The notes below the pieces were generated by a model, which did not search any database, had not been told where the DNA came from, and saw only the letters and a program-made list of their open reading frames with translations. A DNA stretch of 64,000 bases from Umezawaea sp049997955 (GTDB taxonomy: Bacteria > Actinomycetota > Actinomycetes > Mycobacteriales > Pseudonocardiaceae): contig JAEBDY010000012.1 of NCBI GenBank assembly GCA_049997955.1, forward strand, positions 310,001 to 374,000, written 5' to 3'. Numbering within the stretch: the stretch's first letter is position 1; every line of letters starts with the position of its first letter. Positions 50,893 through 59,186 of the stretch are shown here, one piece after another. Position numbers and translations under genes: made by a program.

Positions 50893-51858
50893 TCAGCCGC
50901 CGAGGTTGTCCACGGCCGACCCCGCGGTCGCCGCTATCCGTTCCAGTTGGTCGTCGGTGACGGGGAGACCCCCGGCCTGGGCGAGCAGTTCTTCCCGCGA
51001 CAGCACCGGGAACGCCCCCCGGTAGTCGTCGGAGTCCAGCCGGTCGTCCGCGACGACGTCCAAGCGCCCCTCGACCAGCACCAGGACCGCGTCGGGCAGG
51101 TCGGAGTCGAGCAGTCGTCGGAGATCATCAGCACCTGTGGTCGTCATCCCTCGTCCCTCCTGGTGGGTTGTACCGGCCGGGCCGGCGTCGTGATTGGCAT
51201 GGCGTCCGCGTCGGCTGCCCGCGTAGGCCCGTTCCCGCATCCGCTTCAGCACGGCGGGCGCCATCTCGACGCCCGTGGGGTGGTTGCGCGCGGGGTCGAA
51301 CGAGATCCGGTCGTGCGGGGCCACCGAGGTCCGCACCGAGAGGCGCCCGACGTCGTGCCAACCGCCTTTCGGTGAACTCGCCCGCAGGGTGAACTCCAGT
51401 GGCGTAGTGCTCAACAGGTCCGTCAAATTCCGCAAGGACGACGGGACTCGCGGTTGGCCGGGCGCCGCGACCGCGCACAGCCAGCGCAGCCGACCGCGCC
51501 ACCGGTAGGGCATGAGGCTGCCGTAGCGCGTGGTCGTCCAGTGCCGTCCGGGCAGCGGCAGCAACCGGGTCACCCTGTTCCCGCCCGAACTGGACAGCGC
51601 GAGGTCCCACGGCCCGTCGTGCCCCGGCACCCGGAAGGCCAGCCCCAGCACGTCCGGCAGCGTTCCCCCGGTGCCGGCGCTCTTCGACATCCTGCCGGTC
51701 ACCGGCGTCGTTCCCGCGGGCAGCGGGAACCCGCTGTCGGCCGAGCCCGTCACCGTCCCTTCGAACCAGACGCCCCGCGGGTGGAGTGCGGGGGCGCCCC
51801 GCAGGTGGGCCAGCGCGCGGAACGCGGTGTGCAGAACTCCCTTTTCCTCACCGGGCAA
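50893..51858 (-). CDS. Catalase-related (heme-fold) protein fused to a small C-terminal domain
   Basis: 321 residues. Residues 1-235 resemble the small catalase-like proteins often labelled phosphodiesterase: VLHTAFRALAHLRGAPALHP, TVTGSADSGFPLPAGTTPVT, GRMSKSAGTGGTLPDVLGLA and a C-terminal KRMRERAYAGSRRGR. The catalytic His of true catalases is not evident. Residues 238-321 (LRRLLDSDLPDAVLVLVEGR, SREELLAQAGG) look like a separate conserved protein with its own AGGAGG and ATG (51147). There is no stop between them, so either a fusion or a lost stop codon. It lies 72 bases after the DUF4383 gene and probably belongs to its stress transcript. Confidence 0.68.
   Translation of the reverse strand: MPGEEKGVLHTAFRALAHLRGAPALHPRGVWFEGTVTGSADSGFPLPAGTTPVTGRMSKSAGTGGTLPDVLGLAFRVPGHDGPWDLALSSSGGNRVTRLLPLPGRHWTTTRYGSLMPYRWRGRLRWLCAVAAPGQPRVPSSLRNLTDLLSTTPLEFTLRASSPKGGWHDVGRLSVRTSVAPHDRISFDPARNHPTGVEMAPAVLKRMRERAYAGSRRGRHANHDAGPAGTTHQEGRGMTTTGADDLRRLLDSDLPDAVLVLVEGRLDVVADDRLDSDDYRGAFPVLSREELLAQAGGLPVTDDQLERIAATAGSAVDNLGG
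51145..51161 (-). promoter_or_regulatory. Internal ribosome binding site and ATG
   Basis: AGGAGG (complement of 51156-51161), 8 bases, then ATG (51147-51145), inside the catalase-related ORF and in frame. It would give an 84-residue protein covering just the C-terminal domain. Confidence 0.6.
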
Positions 51859-51930
51859 GGACTCCTCCTCCCTGTCGTGGACGAGCGCCGTCCACTCCGG
51901 ATGGTTCGGAGTGGACGGTGTGCGCCAGTG

Positions 51931-52386
51931 CTAGCGGTGGTTTGCGGCGATCCTCTTGCCCAGCACGAGGCCGAGGGCGATCATGCCCGCGCCGAGGACG
52001 AAGTGCAGCCAGTCGTCCGCGGTGTTGAGCGGGACGAAGTTGGCGGCGCTGTCCTTGTCGATGATGAGGCCGTAGAGCCAGAGGACCAGGTAGACGGCTC
52101 CGCCGCCGACCAGGTAGGTCTTCGCGCCGCGCGCGGTGCGGGACAGGGCGAAGCCGGCGGCGCCGAAGAGCAGGTGCACGATGTTGTGCAGGATCGACAC
52201 CTGGAAGATGCCGAGCAGCAGGGCGTCGGAGTGGTGGCTCGCGAACTGCAGGGTGTCGTAGTTCGTCGTGATGCCGGGGATGAACCCGAGCACGCCGATG
52301 AGCAGGAACACCGCTGCCACGACCTTGGCCGCGGTCCGGACCGGACTGCGGCCGAGTGTGGTGGACGACGAGCTTCGTTGGGCCAT
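51931..52386 (-). CDS. DUF4383 four-helix membrane protein
   Basis: 151 residues. Helices at about 22-42 (AAVFLLIGVLGFIPGIT), 62-85 (GIFQVSILHNIVHLLFGAAG), 95-112 and 125-145 (NTADDWLHFVLGAGMIALGL). FIPGIT, HNIVHLLFG and NTADDWLH are the family marks. A second copy is encoded at 56288. Function unknown, but it is regularly found in actinobacterial stress regulons. ATG 52386 has GAGGTGAGG ahead; a GTG 9 bases earlier is possible. A strong SigB-like promoter lies 46 bases upstream. Confidence 0.9.
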   Translation of the reverse strand: MAQRSSSSTTLGRSPVRTAAKVVAAVFLLIGVLGFIPGITTNYDTLQFASHHSDALLLGIFQVSILHNIVHLLFGAAGFALSRTARGAKTYLVGGGAVYLVLWLYGLIIDKDSAANFVPLNTADDWLHFVLGAGMIALGLVLGKRIAANHR

Positions 52387-52431
52387 GGCCCTCACCTCGT
52401 TGGGTTGGTGGTGTCGAAAGGCCCACTTCGG

Positions 52432-52456
52432 CTACCCGGCGAGAACGCGACGAAAC
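52432..52456 (-). promoter_or_regulatory. SigB/SigF-type promoter, consensus match
   Basis: On the minus strand GTTT (52456-52453), 15 bases, GGGTAG (52437-52432). This is an exact GTTT-N15-GGGTA match, the best in the window, placed 45 bases before the DUF4383 start. Confidence 0.7.
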
Positions 52457-52553
52457 TGTCGAGGTCGACGAACGCGGCCACTCGATCCGACCTCGAACCC
52501 CCAGGCCTCGCAGTTAAGGCTGGTCGAAGATCACCGGTGACCGCGGCGGTCGG

Positions 52554-54278
52554 TCAGGACCGCTTGGCGAGGGCGTTGTCCTGAGGGGTCCTCGCGGCCT
52601 TCCGGTAGGCGTCGACGACCTCCGCGGCGACGCGGTCCCAGGAGTAGCGGGTGCGGGCGCGGTCGACGCCCGTGATCGTGCAGATCTCGCGTCGCACGGG
52701 ATCGGCGAGGAGGTCGCGCAGCGCCTGGCCGAGCGCGGCGGGATCGCGCGGTGGCACGAGCACGCCGGTGACGTCGTCGATGACGATGTCGGTCAGCGCG
52801 CCCACGGCGGTGGCGATCACCGGAACCCCGCACGCCATGGCTTGCACCGCGCTGGTGCCGGACGGGTCGCGCGTGGGGACGCGGACCGCGATGTCAGCGG
52901 AACGCAGCAGCGCGGGCAGGCTGGTGCGGCTCACCTGACCGGTGAACCGCAGCCGGTGGGCCACGTCGCGTTCGCGAGCGAGCCGGACGAGCCTGGCCAT
53001 CTCCGGGTCGTCGCGGGGGACCGCGGACCGGAGCGGTCCCACGATCAGCAGTTCGGCGTCGGGGACGGCGGCCAGCGCCTTGATCGCGGTGTCGAACCCG
53101 CTGTGCGGCGACACCTCTCCCAACGCGAGCACGCGAGGTGCGGCACCGCGGGACGCGACAGGGCCGTCAGGGGTGAACACGCCGGTGTCCACCCCCCACG
53201 GGATCGACGTCATCCGCGCCCTGGGCACTCCGGTTCGAGCCAGTTCGGCCACCTCGTCGCTGCTCGCCGCGAGGAGGTGGTCCGCTGCGAGCGCGGTCAG
53301 GCGTTCCAGTTCCACCAGCCTGGACGCGCCCGTCCTCGCGGAGACGCCACCGAGTTCGAGCCCGTGGAAGGACTGCACGACCGGGGCGGTGGACTCGCGA
53401 ACGGCCAGTCCGGACAGCCAGGAGTGCGCGTGCACGACGTCGGGAGCGCGCTCGCCCCAGCTCTGACCGAGGACGGACGCGAATTCGTCGAGGTGGCCGA
53501 GGAGTTCCGCCTTGGACATCGTGGTCGGGGGCCCGGCAAGGACTCGCACGACCTCGAAACCCGTGCGCGTGCGTTCGGAGCTCGGGAGGTCCGCGGACGT
53601 TCGGCGGATGTGCAGCGCGACCCGGTGACCTCGGCCCGCCAGCGCGCTCGCCAGGTCGGTGATGTTCGCCCGGTGTTCGGCCGACTCGGTCTCCCACGCC
53701 GCCGCGACCAGGTCGACCACCAGGCTCGACCGCGTCCCGACCGACTTGTCCGCCTTTCGGCCGGGAACCCGTGACACGACCGCGTGGGCTTGCCTGAGCA
53801 CGCTGACCTTCGCGCGGCGCGCTTGATCGGCGAGCATCGCGCGAGCGCGCTGCTCGCCGACGCGGCCATCGGACATCAGCACCCCGATCGCGGCGTCCAC
53901 CGCGGCGCGGTTCTCCAGTTCGGTGGTCAGCCTGGCCGCCGAGATCGCGGGGGATTCGGCCACGACGTGCAACATGGAGGTGGGGTCGCAGACGGTCAGC
54001 GGGCGCCGCACCGCGCGCTGCGGCGCGACGATCCACAGCGGCGTGCCGCGTTCGTCGCACGCCTGGTGGGCGGCCAGCAACACCGCCACGCCCGCTGCGG
54101 CGAGGAAGCGCACCCCGCTCAGGTCGGCGATCACGGCACGGGGTGCGGGGACCTGCTCATGGGCGTCGGCCATCCGCTCGGCGACGTGGACCGCCGTGGT
54201 CATGTCCACCTCGCCCGTCACGGTGATCACGACGGCACCCGAGTTGGTCGACGACTCCACGTTGAACAGCTGCCGCAT
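52554..54278 (-). CDS. STAS-ANTAR-glycosyltransferase (GT4) fusion
   Basis: 574 residues. STAS domain 1-110 (VVITVTGEVDMTTAVHVAER and FLAAAGVAVLLAAHQ, where the phospho-Ser motif DSSG is AAAG, so not phosphorylatable). ANTAR-like RNA-binding helices about 118-168 (ENRAAVDAAIGVLMSDGRVG, then MLADQARRAKVSVLRQAHAV). GT4 glycosyltransferase about 183-565 (SALAGRGHRVALHIRR acceptor side; VVHAHSWLSGL; donor region RDPSGTSAVQAMACGVPVIA). The usual E-x7-E donor motif is D-x7-Q. I know of no described protein with this order. It may link stress signalling, antitermination and sugar transfer, or be an inactive sensor. Divergent from a small ANTAR gene. Confidence 0.85.
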   Translation of the reverse strand: MRQLFNVESSTNSGAVVITVTGEVDMTTAVHVAERMADAHEQVPAPRAVIADLSGVRFLAAAGVAVLLAAHQACDERGTPLWIVAPQRAVRRPLTVCDPTSMLHVVAESPAISAARLTTELENRAAVDAAIGVLMSDGRVGEQRARAMLADQARRAKVSVLRQAHAVVSRVPGRKADKSVGTRSSLVVDLVAAAWETESAEHRANITDLASALAGRGHRVALHIRRTSADLPSSERTRTGFEVVRVLAGPPTTMSKAELLGHLDEFASVLGQSWGERAPDVVHAHSWLSGLAVRESTAPVVQSFHGLELGGVSARTGASRLVELERLTALAADHLLAASSDEVAELARTGVPRARMTSIPWGVDTGVFTPDGPVASRGAAPRVLALGEVSPHSGFDTAIKALAAVPDAELLIVGPLRSAVPRDDPEMARLVRLARERDVAHRLRFTGQVSRTSLPALLRSADIAVRVPTRDPSGTSAVQAMACGVPVIATAVGALTDIVIDDVTGVLVPPRDPAALGQALRDLLADPVRREICTITGVDRARTRYSWDRVAAEVVDAYRKAARTPQDNALAKRS

Positions 54279-54461
54279 CAGGTCATCCCCGTCGTTTCGA
54301 GTCGTGGTTCGCACCACCACCGATCGCACAACGGCTGGCTGTTCAACCGCACTTCCACTACTCGTAGTACCACCGACACGCAATTCCTACACTTGGAGCA
54401 ACGAAGTTCACCCGTTCGGATGTTGCTGGCATTTTCGCGGCAACCAGAGGACGGTGGAAAA

Positions 54462-54695
54462 GTGGACTCCATCGAAGATCGAGCCCGTGGCGTGGTCGAC
54501 GGCGTCGCACGGCGCGCCACGCTGCACGAGGCCGCGGGCGTGCTGCAGGTCTGGTCCGGTGGGGATCCCCGGCGGGCGAGGGAGCTGCTCGACGGACACC
54601 AGGACAGCGACGGCTGCGCGGTCGAGGCCGCCGGGGTGACGGCGATCGTGGACGCCGAAGCGCGACCGCGCGAGGACCCCGACTGGTGGGACTAG
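54462..54695 (+). CDS. Small ANTAR-domain protein
   Basis: 77 residues from GTG 54462, with GAGGACGGTGG ahead; an in-frame ATG at 54421 would add 14 residues. After RARGVVDGVARRA the helices LHEAAGVLQVWSGGDPRRAR and EAAGVTAIVDAEAR match the three-helix ANTAR fold that binds two-hairpin leader RNAs and blocks termination. No sensor domain is attached. It lies between the STAS-ANTAR-GT4 gene and a GAF-ANTAR gene, so three ANTAR proteins are side by side. Confidence 0.65.
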   Translation: MDSIEDRARGVVDGVARRATLHEAAGVLQVWSGGDPRRARELLDGHQDSDGCAVEAAGVTAIVDAEARPREDPDWWD

Positions 54696-54825
54696 ACCTC
54701 GACGGGGCGCGCTGCCCGGCCGGTCGGGTTCGACCCGTACCGCCGGATCGCCGCGTGACGATCCCCGGCCGGTGACCCTCGCCACGGGCTCGCGGGTGCG
54801 GGTGGCTGTCGCCACCGGGGCGCTG

Positions 54826-55533
54826 TCAGTCGGCCAAGAGGTCCAAGGGAATCCTGCGGGCCAGCACGTCGCGCGCCACGGCCAGCACCGACCGCTCGGA
54901 GGAGAAGGCGTGTGCGCGCAGCCTGGCGAACGCCTCGTCCAGTCCCACGTGGAGTTGGGCGGCGAGCATGCCGGTCGCGATGTTGACGTCCTGGTAGGTG
55001 ACCGCCGACCGCGACCCGCCGCCCGCGTGATCGGCTTGCCGCGAGCGCTCCACGACGGCGAGCGCCGCCAGGTCGGCCAGCGCGTCGGCGTCGGCCAGCG
55101 CGGTGGGGGGCAGGGCACCCGGCCGGCGGCGGTAGAGGTCCAGGGTGCCCAGCAGGACGCCGCCGACCCGCAGCGGGAACGCGAACACGGCCGCGAGGCC
55201 GGCTGCCGACGCGGACTCGGCGAACGCGGGCCACCGGGTGCGCTCGGCGGCCAGTTCCGCGACCAGCACCGGCTCGCCGAGCCGGAACGCGTCGACTCCG
55301 GGGCCTTCGCCGAGCGTGTACTGGGTCTCCTCCAGGCCGGAGCTCCACGGGTCGCTGGCACCGATCATCTCCTGGCCGCGGGAACGGGTGCGCAACGTCA
55401 GCGCCGCGGCGTCCACCCCGCCGACGGCCCGCACGCACACCGAGCAGATCGCCTGACCCCAGGCGTCCTGGTCCGATCGGGTGACGCGGTCCGCGACCAG
55501 TCGTCGCAACCGCTCTCGGCGCTGCTCGTCCAC
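54826..55533 (-). CDS. GAF-ANTAR RNA-binding regulator
   Basis: 235 residues. GAF sensor (about 15-158; YTLGEGPGVDAFRLGEPVLV and FAFPLRVGGVLLGTLDLYRR) then ANTAR (about 172-230; YQDVNIATGMLAAQLHVGLD, EAFARLRAHAFSSERSVLAV). Such proteins sense small molecules or redox state and act as antiterminators. The Cys pair in ICSVCVRAVGG near residue 30 could be redox active. GTG/ATG choice is firm: ATG at 55533 with few alternatives. Co-located with other ANTAR genes. Confidence 0.9.
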   Translation of the reverse strand: MDEQRRERLRRLVADRVTRSDQDAWGQAICSVCVRAVGGVDAAALTLRTRSRGQEMIGASDPWSSGLEETQYTLGEGPGVDAFRLGEPVLVAELAAERTRWPAFAESASAAGLAAVFAFPLRVGGVLLGTLDLYRRRPGALPPTALADADALADLAALAVVERSRQADHAGGGSRSAVTYQDVNIATGMLAAQLHVGLDEAFARLRAHAFSSERSVLAVARDVLARRIPLDLLAD

Positions 55534-55740
55534 CGTCGTCCTCCGGCACCGGCGACTGCCGGGCGATCAGCGCGGTGAGCGAACGAGTCGTCGCGCACTC
55601 CAGCAGAGGTCCAAGCCCTTCCTGGCCGCGGTCCACAGGATCTCACGGCGATCCGCGCCTGCGTTCCCGCCTGCCCGAACCGGTATGGAGATGGCACGCG
55701 CGTCCGGCGGCGCCGTCGGGTGTTCAGTAGGGTTTCCCCT

Positions 55741-56136
55741 GTGGCAGAAGCACTCACGGACGCCGAACTGGACTTCCTGCGCTCGGTCCTGGACTTGGCG
55801 CGCGCCGGTGACACCGCCGGGCTGGTCGAAGCCGTGGACGCGGGTGTCCCCGTCAACCTCACCAGCGGGGCCGGGGATTCCCTGCTGATCCTCGCCGCCT
55901 ACCACGACCACCCCGAGATCGTCCGGGCGTTGCTCGACCGCGGCGCGGACACCGCGCGGGTGAACGACCGCGGCCAGACCGCTCTCGGTGCCGCTGTCTT
56001 CCGCCGCTCCGCCGCGAGCGTGACGGCGCTCTTGGCCGCGGGCGCGGACCCGGCGCTCGGCGGCCGCTCCGCGCTCGACATCGCGCGGTTCTTCGAACTC
56101 CCGGACATGCTGGCCCTGCTGGAAGCCGATCGTTGA
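55741..56136 (+). CDS. Ankyrin-repeat protein
   Basis: 131 residues, three to four ankyrin repeats: LARAGDTAGLVEAVDAGVPV, GDSLLILAAYHDHPEIVRAL, RGQTALGAAVFRRSAASVTA and RSALDIARFFELPDMLALL. Small cytoplasmic proteins like this bind other proteins; in actinobacteria one partners a catalase (AnkB/KatA-like). GTG start directly after GGTTTCCCCT. GTTC-N14-CGGTAT about 60 bases upstream is a weak SigB-like promoter. Confidence 0.9.
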   Translation: MAEALTDAELDFLRSVLDLARAGDTAGLVEAVDAGVPVNLTSGAGDSLLILAAYHDHPEIVRALLDRGADTARVNDRGQTALGAAVFRRSAASVTALLAAGADPALGGRSALDIARFFELPDMLALLEADR

Positions 56137-56254
56137 CGGGGTCGGGGGACCGGGCACCACGTCCGCGACCCCGCCGTCGACGTGGTGCGGGTGGCTTTCG
56201 ACGCGCACGTCGGACGCCACCCGATCAGGTAGGTACAAACAGGTCCCCCATCGG

Positions 56255-56278
56255 GTTCGAACCGCTCCACGGGGTTAT
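56255..56278 (+). promoter_or_regulatory. Possible SigB/SigF-like promoter
   Basis: GTTC (56255-56258), 14 bases, GGTTAT (56273-56278), only 9 bases before the DUF4383 ATG. Weaker than the other copy; the short distance would give a nearly leaderless mRNA. Confidence 0.3.
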
Positions 56279-56287
56279 CCCTGAGCC

Positions 56288-56794
56288 ATGGACCAGAATC
56301 CGACACCCCACGCCGAGCCGGACACCGACGAGGCCACGGGGGAACGCCGTCGCCTCGTCCAGTCGTTCGCCCTGTTCGTCGGCGCCGTCTTCCTCCTGGT
56401 CGGCGTCCTGGGCTTCGTGCCCGGCATCACGGCGAACTACGGTGAACTGACCTTCGCCGGTCCGCACTCCGGTGCGCTGCTGTTCGGGGTGTTCGCCGTG
56501 TCGGTGCTGCACAACCTCGTGCACCTGCTGTTCGGCGTCGCCGGACTGCTCGCCGCGAGGTCCGCGGGCACCGCGCGGGGGTTCCTCGTGGTCGGCGGTG
56601 GCGTCTACCTGGTGCTGTGGGTCTACGGCTCGGCCACCGGCGAGCACATGGCTCCCAACTTCCTGCCGTTCAACACCGCCGACAACTGGCTGCACCTCGG
56701 GCTCGGCGCCGGGATGGTGCTGCTCGGGATCGCGGGCACGGTGCAGGAGCGCTCCAGGGGCGAGTACCCGGAGCCGGACCGGGTGCCCGAGTGA
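56288..56794 (+). CDS. Second DUF4383 membrane protein
   Basis: 168 residues, four helices with the family marks GVLGFVPGITANYGEL, SVLHNLVHLLFGVAG and NTADNWLHLGLGAGMVLLG. Compared with the first copy it has a longer acidic N-terminus (EPDTDEATGERRR) and C-terminus. Its stop overlaps the GTG of a carboxylate-amine ligase gene (GTGA), so the two are co-expressed. Function unknown. Confidence 0.9.
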   Translation: MDQNPTPHAEPDTDEATGERRRLVQSFALFVGAVFLLVGVLGFVPGITANYGELTFAGPHSGALLFGVFAVSVLHNLVHLLFGVAGLLAARSAGTARGFLVVGGGVYLVLWVYGSATGEHMAPNFLPFNTADNWLHLGLGAGMVLLGIAGTVQERSRGEYPEPDRVPE

Positions 56795-57891
56795 TCGACC
56801 GCGGTGGTGCCACGCTCGGCGTCGAGGAGGAGTTCCTGCTGGCGGACCGGGTGTCCCGGCGGACCGTGCCGCGAGCGCCCGCGGTCCTGGCGCGGGTGGG
56901 GACCGGTGGACCGGGGCGCGTGCACGCCGAACTGCTGACGTCGCAGGTGGAAGCCTCCACCGGGGTGTGCGGGGACCTGGGGGAGTTGCGCGAGCACCTG
57001 GTGTCGGGACGAGCGCTCCTGGCCGAGGCCGCCCGCGAGGAGGACGCCCTCCTCCTCGCCGCGGGGATGCCGCCGCTGTCCGGTCCGGACGTCCGGACCA
57101 CGCCAGGAGCGCGCTTCGACGCCGTCGCGGACCGGTACCGCGGGGTGGTGGAGGACTACGAGTCGTGCGGCTGCCACGTGCACGTCGGCGTGGCCGACCG
57201 CGACACGGCGATCGCTGTGATCAACCACCTGCGGCCGTGGCTGCCGACGCTGCTGGCGCTGTCGGTCAACTCCCCGTTCGACGGTGAGCGCGACACCGGG
57301 TACGGCAGCTGGCGGTTGGTGCGCCAGGCGGCGTTCCCCGGCTCCGGTCTGCCGCCGCGGTTCGGGTCGGCGGCCGAGTACGACCGCGAGGTCTCGCGGC
57401 TGGTCGACTGCGGCGTGCTGGTCGACGAGCGCATGAGCTTCTGGCTCGCGCGTCCGTCGTCGGTGTACCCCACGGTCGAGCTGCGCGCGGCCGACACCGT
57501 GCTGGCGGTCGACGACGCGGTGCTGCAGGCCGCGCTGTCCCGCGCGCTCGTGCGCACCGCGCTGGCCGACCTGGACCGGGGCATCGAGGGACCGGAGATC
57601 GACCCCCAGGTCGCGGCGGCCGCCGTGTGGTCCGCCGCGCGGCACGGGACGACCGGACCCGGCGTCGACGTGCTGCTGGGCCGTGCCGTGCCCGCGGAGG
57701 AACTGGTGACCGCGCTGGTCGGGCACGTCGGGGCGGCGCTGGAGGACACGGGCGACGACGCGCTGGTGCGGAGGCTGCTCAAGGAGCTCCTCGCGGCCGG
57801 CACAGGTGCTGAGCAGCAGCGTTCCCGCTCCGCCCTGGGCAGGGCGGTCGTGGTGGACTTCGTGGCCGAGCGCACGGCGTTCCGCGCATGA
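56791..57891 (+). CDS. Carboxylate-amine ligase (YbdK/GCS2 family)
   Basis: 366 residues, normal for YbdK. LGVEEEFLLAD (metal and ATP Glu residues, about 8-18), LLTSQVEASTGVCGDLGEL, ESCGCHVHVGVADRDTAI and LLALSVNSPFDGERDTGYGSWR are the family blocks. These enzymes join glutamate and a Cys or other amine in an ATP-dependent step, and include the ergothioneine enzyme EgtA. The true substrate is not fixed. Coupled to the DUF4383 gene and followed 54 bases later by a heme-oxygenase-like gene. Confidence 0.9.
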   Translation: MIDRGGATLGVEEEFLLADRVSRRTVPRAPAVLARVGTGGPGRVHAELLTSQVEASTGVCGDLGELREHLVSGRALLAEAAREEDALLLAAGMPPLSGPDVRTTPGARFDAVADRYRGVVEDYESCGCHVHVGVADRDTAIAVINHLRPWLPTLLALSVNSPFDGERDTGYGSWRLVRQAAFPGSGLPPRFGSAAEYDREVSRLVDCGVLVDERMSFWLARPSSVYPTVELRAADTVLAVDDAVLQAALSRALVRTALADLDRGIEGPEIDPQVAAAAVWSAARHGTTGPGVDVLLGRAVPAEELVTALVGHVGAALEDTGDDALVRRLLKELLAAGTGAEQQRSRSALGRAVVVDFVAERTAFRA

Positions 57892-57945
57892 ACCCGGCCG
57901 GAGCGGGTATCCGCCTGGCCGCTGACCCGCACACCCGGAGGAACC

Positions 57946-58974
57946 GTGGGCGAGACCGTCGTGATCACCGCCGACCAGGCGACCCTGCCCGAACCGCGCG
58001 GGCCGCTGTCCGAGGCGGTGGTGGCCGCGCTGCGCGAGGAGCCGTCCGACCGGTCGTGGCCGCTCGCCTTGGCGCGCGCCGCCGACCCGCTCGGCGACGA
58101 CGCCCAGCTCGCGCTGCACGTCTGCTACGAGCTGCACTACCGGGGGTTCGACGCGGTCTCGTCGGAGTGGGAGTGGAACCCCGAGCTGCTGCGGTTGCGC
58201 TCCGTGCTGGAGAAGGGTTTCGAGCACGAGCTGCGGTCCGGTGTGGATGGTGGTGACGACCTCGCGGGCGTGCTGGACGCGTTGCTCGTGGAGCCGGTGG
58301 ACGGCGCCGGGGTCAGCCACCACCTGCGGGATCGCGGTGAGTGGTGGCAGATGCGCGAATACCTGGTCCACCGGTCGATCTACCACCTGAAGGAAGCCGA
58401 TCCGCACGCCTGGGTGATCCCGCGGTTGCAGGGCCGGGCCAAGGCGGCGCTCGTCGCGGTGGAGTTCGACGAGTTCGGCGGTGGGCGCGGGGAGGACATG
58501 CACTCCAGGCTGTTCGCCGACCTCCTGGACGCGGCCGACCTGTCCTCCGGCTACCTGCACTACCTCGACCGGGTGACGGCGCACATGCCCGCCGCGGTGA
58601 ACCTCATGTCGATGTTCGGTCTGCACCGCGGGCTGCGCGGGGCGCTGGTCGGCCACTTCGCCGCCGCGGAGATCACCACCGCTCCCAGCGCCCAGCGCAT
58701 GACCAAGGCCCTGGAGCGGATGGGAGCGGGGGAGGCGTGCACCCGGTTCTTCACCGAGCACATCGAGGCCGACGCCGTGCACGAGCAGATCATGCGCCGC
58801 GACGTCATCGGAGACCTGCTGGAGCGGGAACCGGAACTGACCGCCGACGTCGTGTTCGGCGTGCAGGCCACCGAGCTGCTCGAACAGCGGCTGGCCGAGC
58901 ACCTGCTCGACGCGTGGACCGCGGGCCGGAGTTCGCTGCGTCAGCCGCTGCCGGACTCGTCCGGGCCGCTCTGA
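57946..58974 (+). CDS. Iron-containing heme-oxygenase-like (HDO-type) enzyme
   Basis: 342 residues, all helical. Metal-ligand candidates: HVCYELHYRGFD (about 59), RSIYHLKEADPHAWVIPRL, KAALVAVEFDEFGGG and FFTEHIEADAVHEQI (about 267). These match the heme-oxygenase-like diiron oxidase family annotated as iron-containing redox enzymes, some of which make unusual cleavages in natural-product pathways. GTG start. Its 3' end overlaps the tail-to-tail CDGSH gene by 34 bases, so the two transcripts are complementary there. Substrate unknown. Confidence 0.85.
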   Translation: MGETVVITADQATLPEPRGPLSEAVVAALREEPSDRSWPLALARAADPLGDDAQLALHVCYELHYRGFDAVSSEWEWNPELLRLRSVLEKGFEHELRSGVDGGDDLAGVLDALLVEPVDGAGVSHHLRDRGEWWQMREYLVHRSIYHLKEADPHAWVIPRLQGRAKAALVAVEFDEFGGGRGEDMHSRLFADLLDAADLSSGYLHYLDRVTAHMPAAVNLMSMFGLHRGLRGALVGHFAAAEITTAPSAQRMTKALERMGAGEACTRFFTEHIEADAVHEQIMRRDVIGDLLEREPELTADVVFGVQATELLEQRLAEHLLDAWTAGRSSLRQPLPDSSGPL

Positions 58975-59186
58975 TCGGACCGGACGCGCCGCCGGTGGCT
59001 GGTGTCGCAGAACGGGAAGCGCTTGCTCCTGCGGCACGCGCACACGGCCACCACGAACCGGTTCGACACCACGGTGGTGCCGTCGTCGAGCACCAGCTCC
59101 ACCGGGCCGTCCACCAGCATCGGGCCACCGGGCACGACCACGACCCGGCGGGGGCGTTCAGGACGGGCGTGCGATTCGGTCGGCAC
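58941..59186 (-). CDS. CDGSH iron-sulfur protein
   Basis: 81 residues. The 2Fe-2S motif CACRRSKRFPFCDTSH (Cys-x-Cys-x2-Ser-x3-Pro-x-Cys-Asp-x-x-His, about residues 48-63) is complete for mitoNEET-type binding by three Cys and one His. GPVELVLDDGTTVVSNRFVV precedes it. ATG 59186 overlaps the methyltransferase stop by 29 bases, so the two are co-translated. It may pass electrons to the HDO-type enzyme encoded tail-to-tail with it. Confidence 0.85.
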   Translation of the reverse strand: MPTESHARPERPRRVVVVPGGPMLVDGPVELVLDDGTTVVSNRFVVAVCACRRSKRFPFCDTSHRRRVRSDQSGPDESGSG

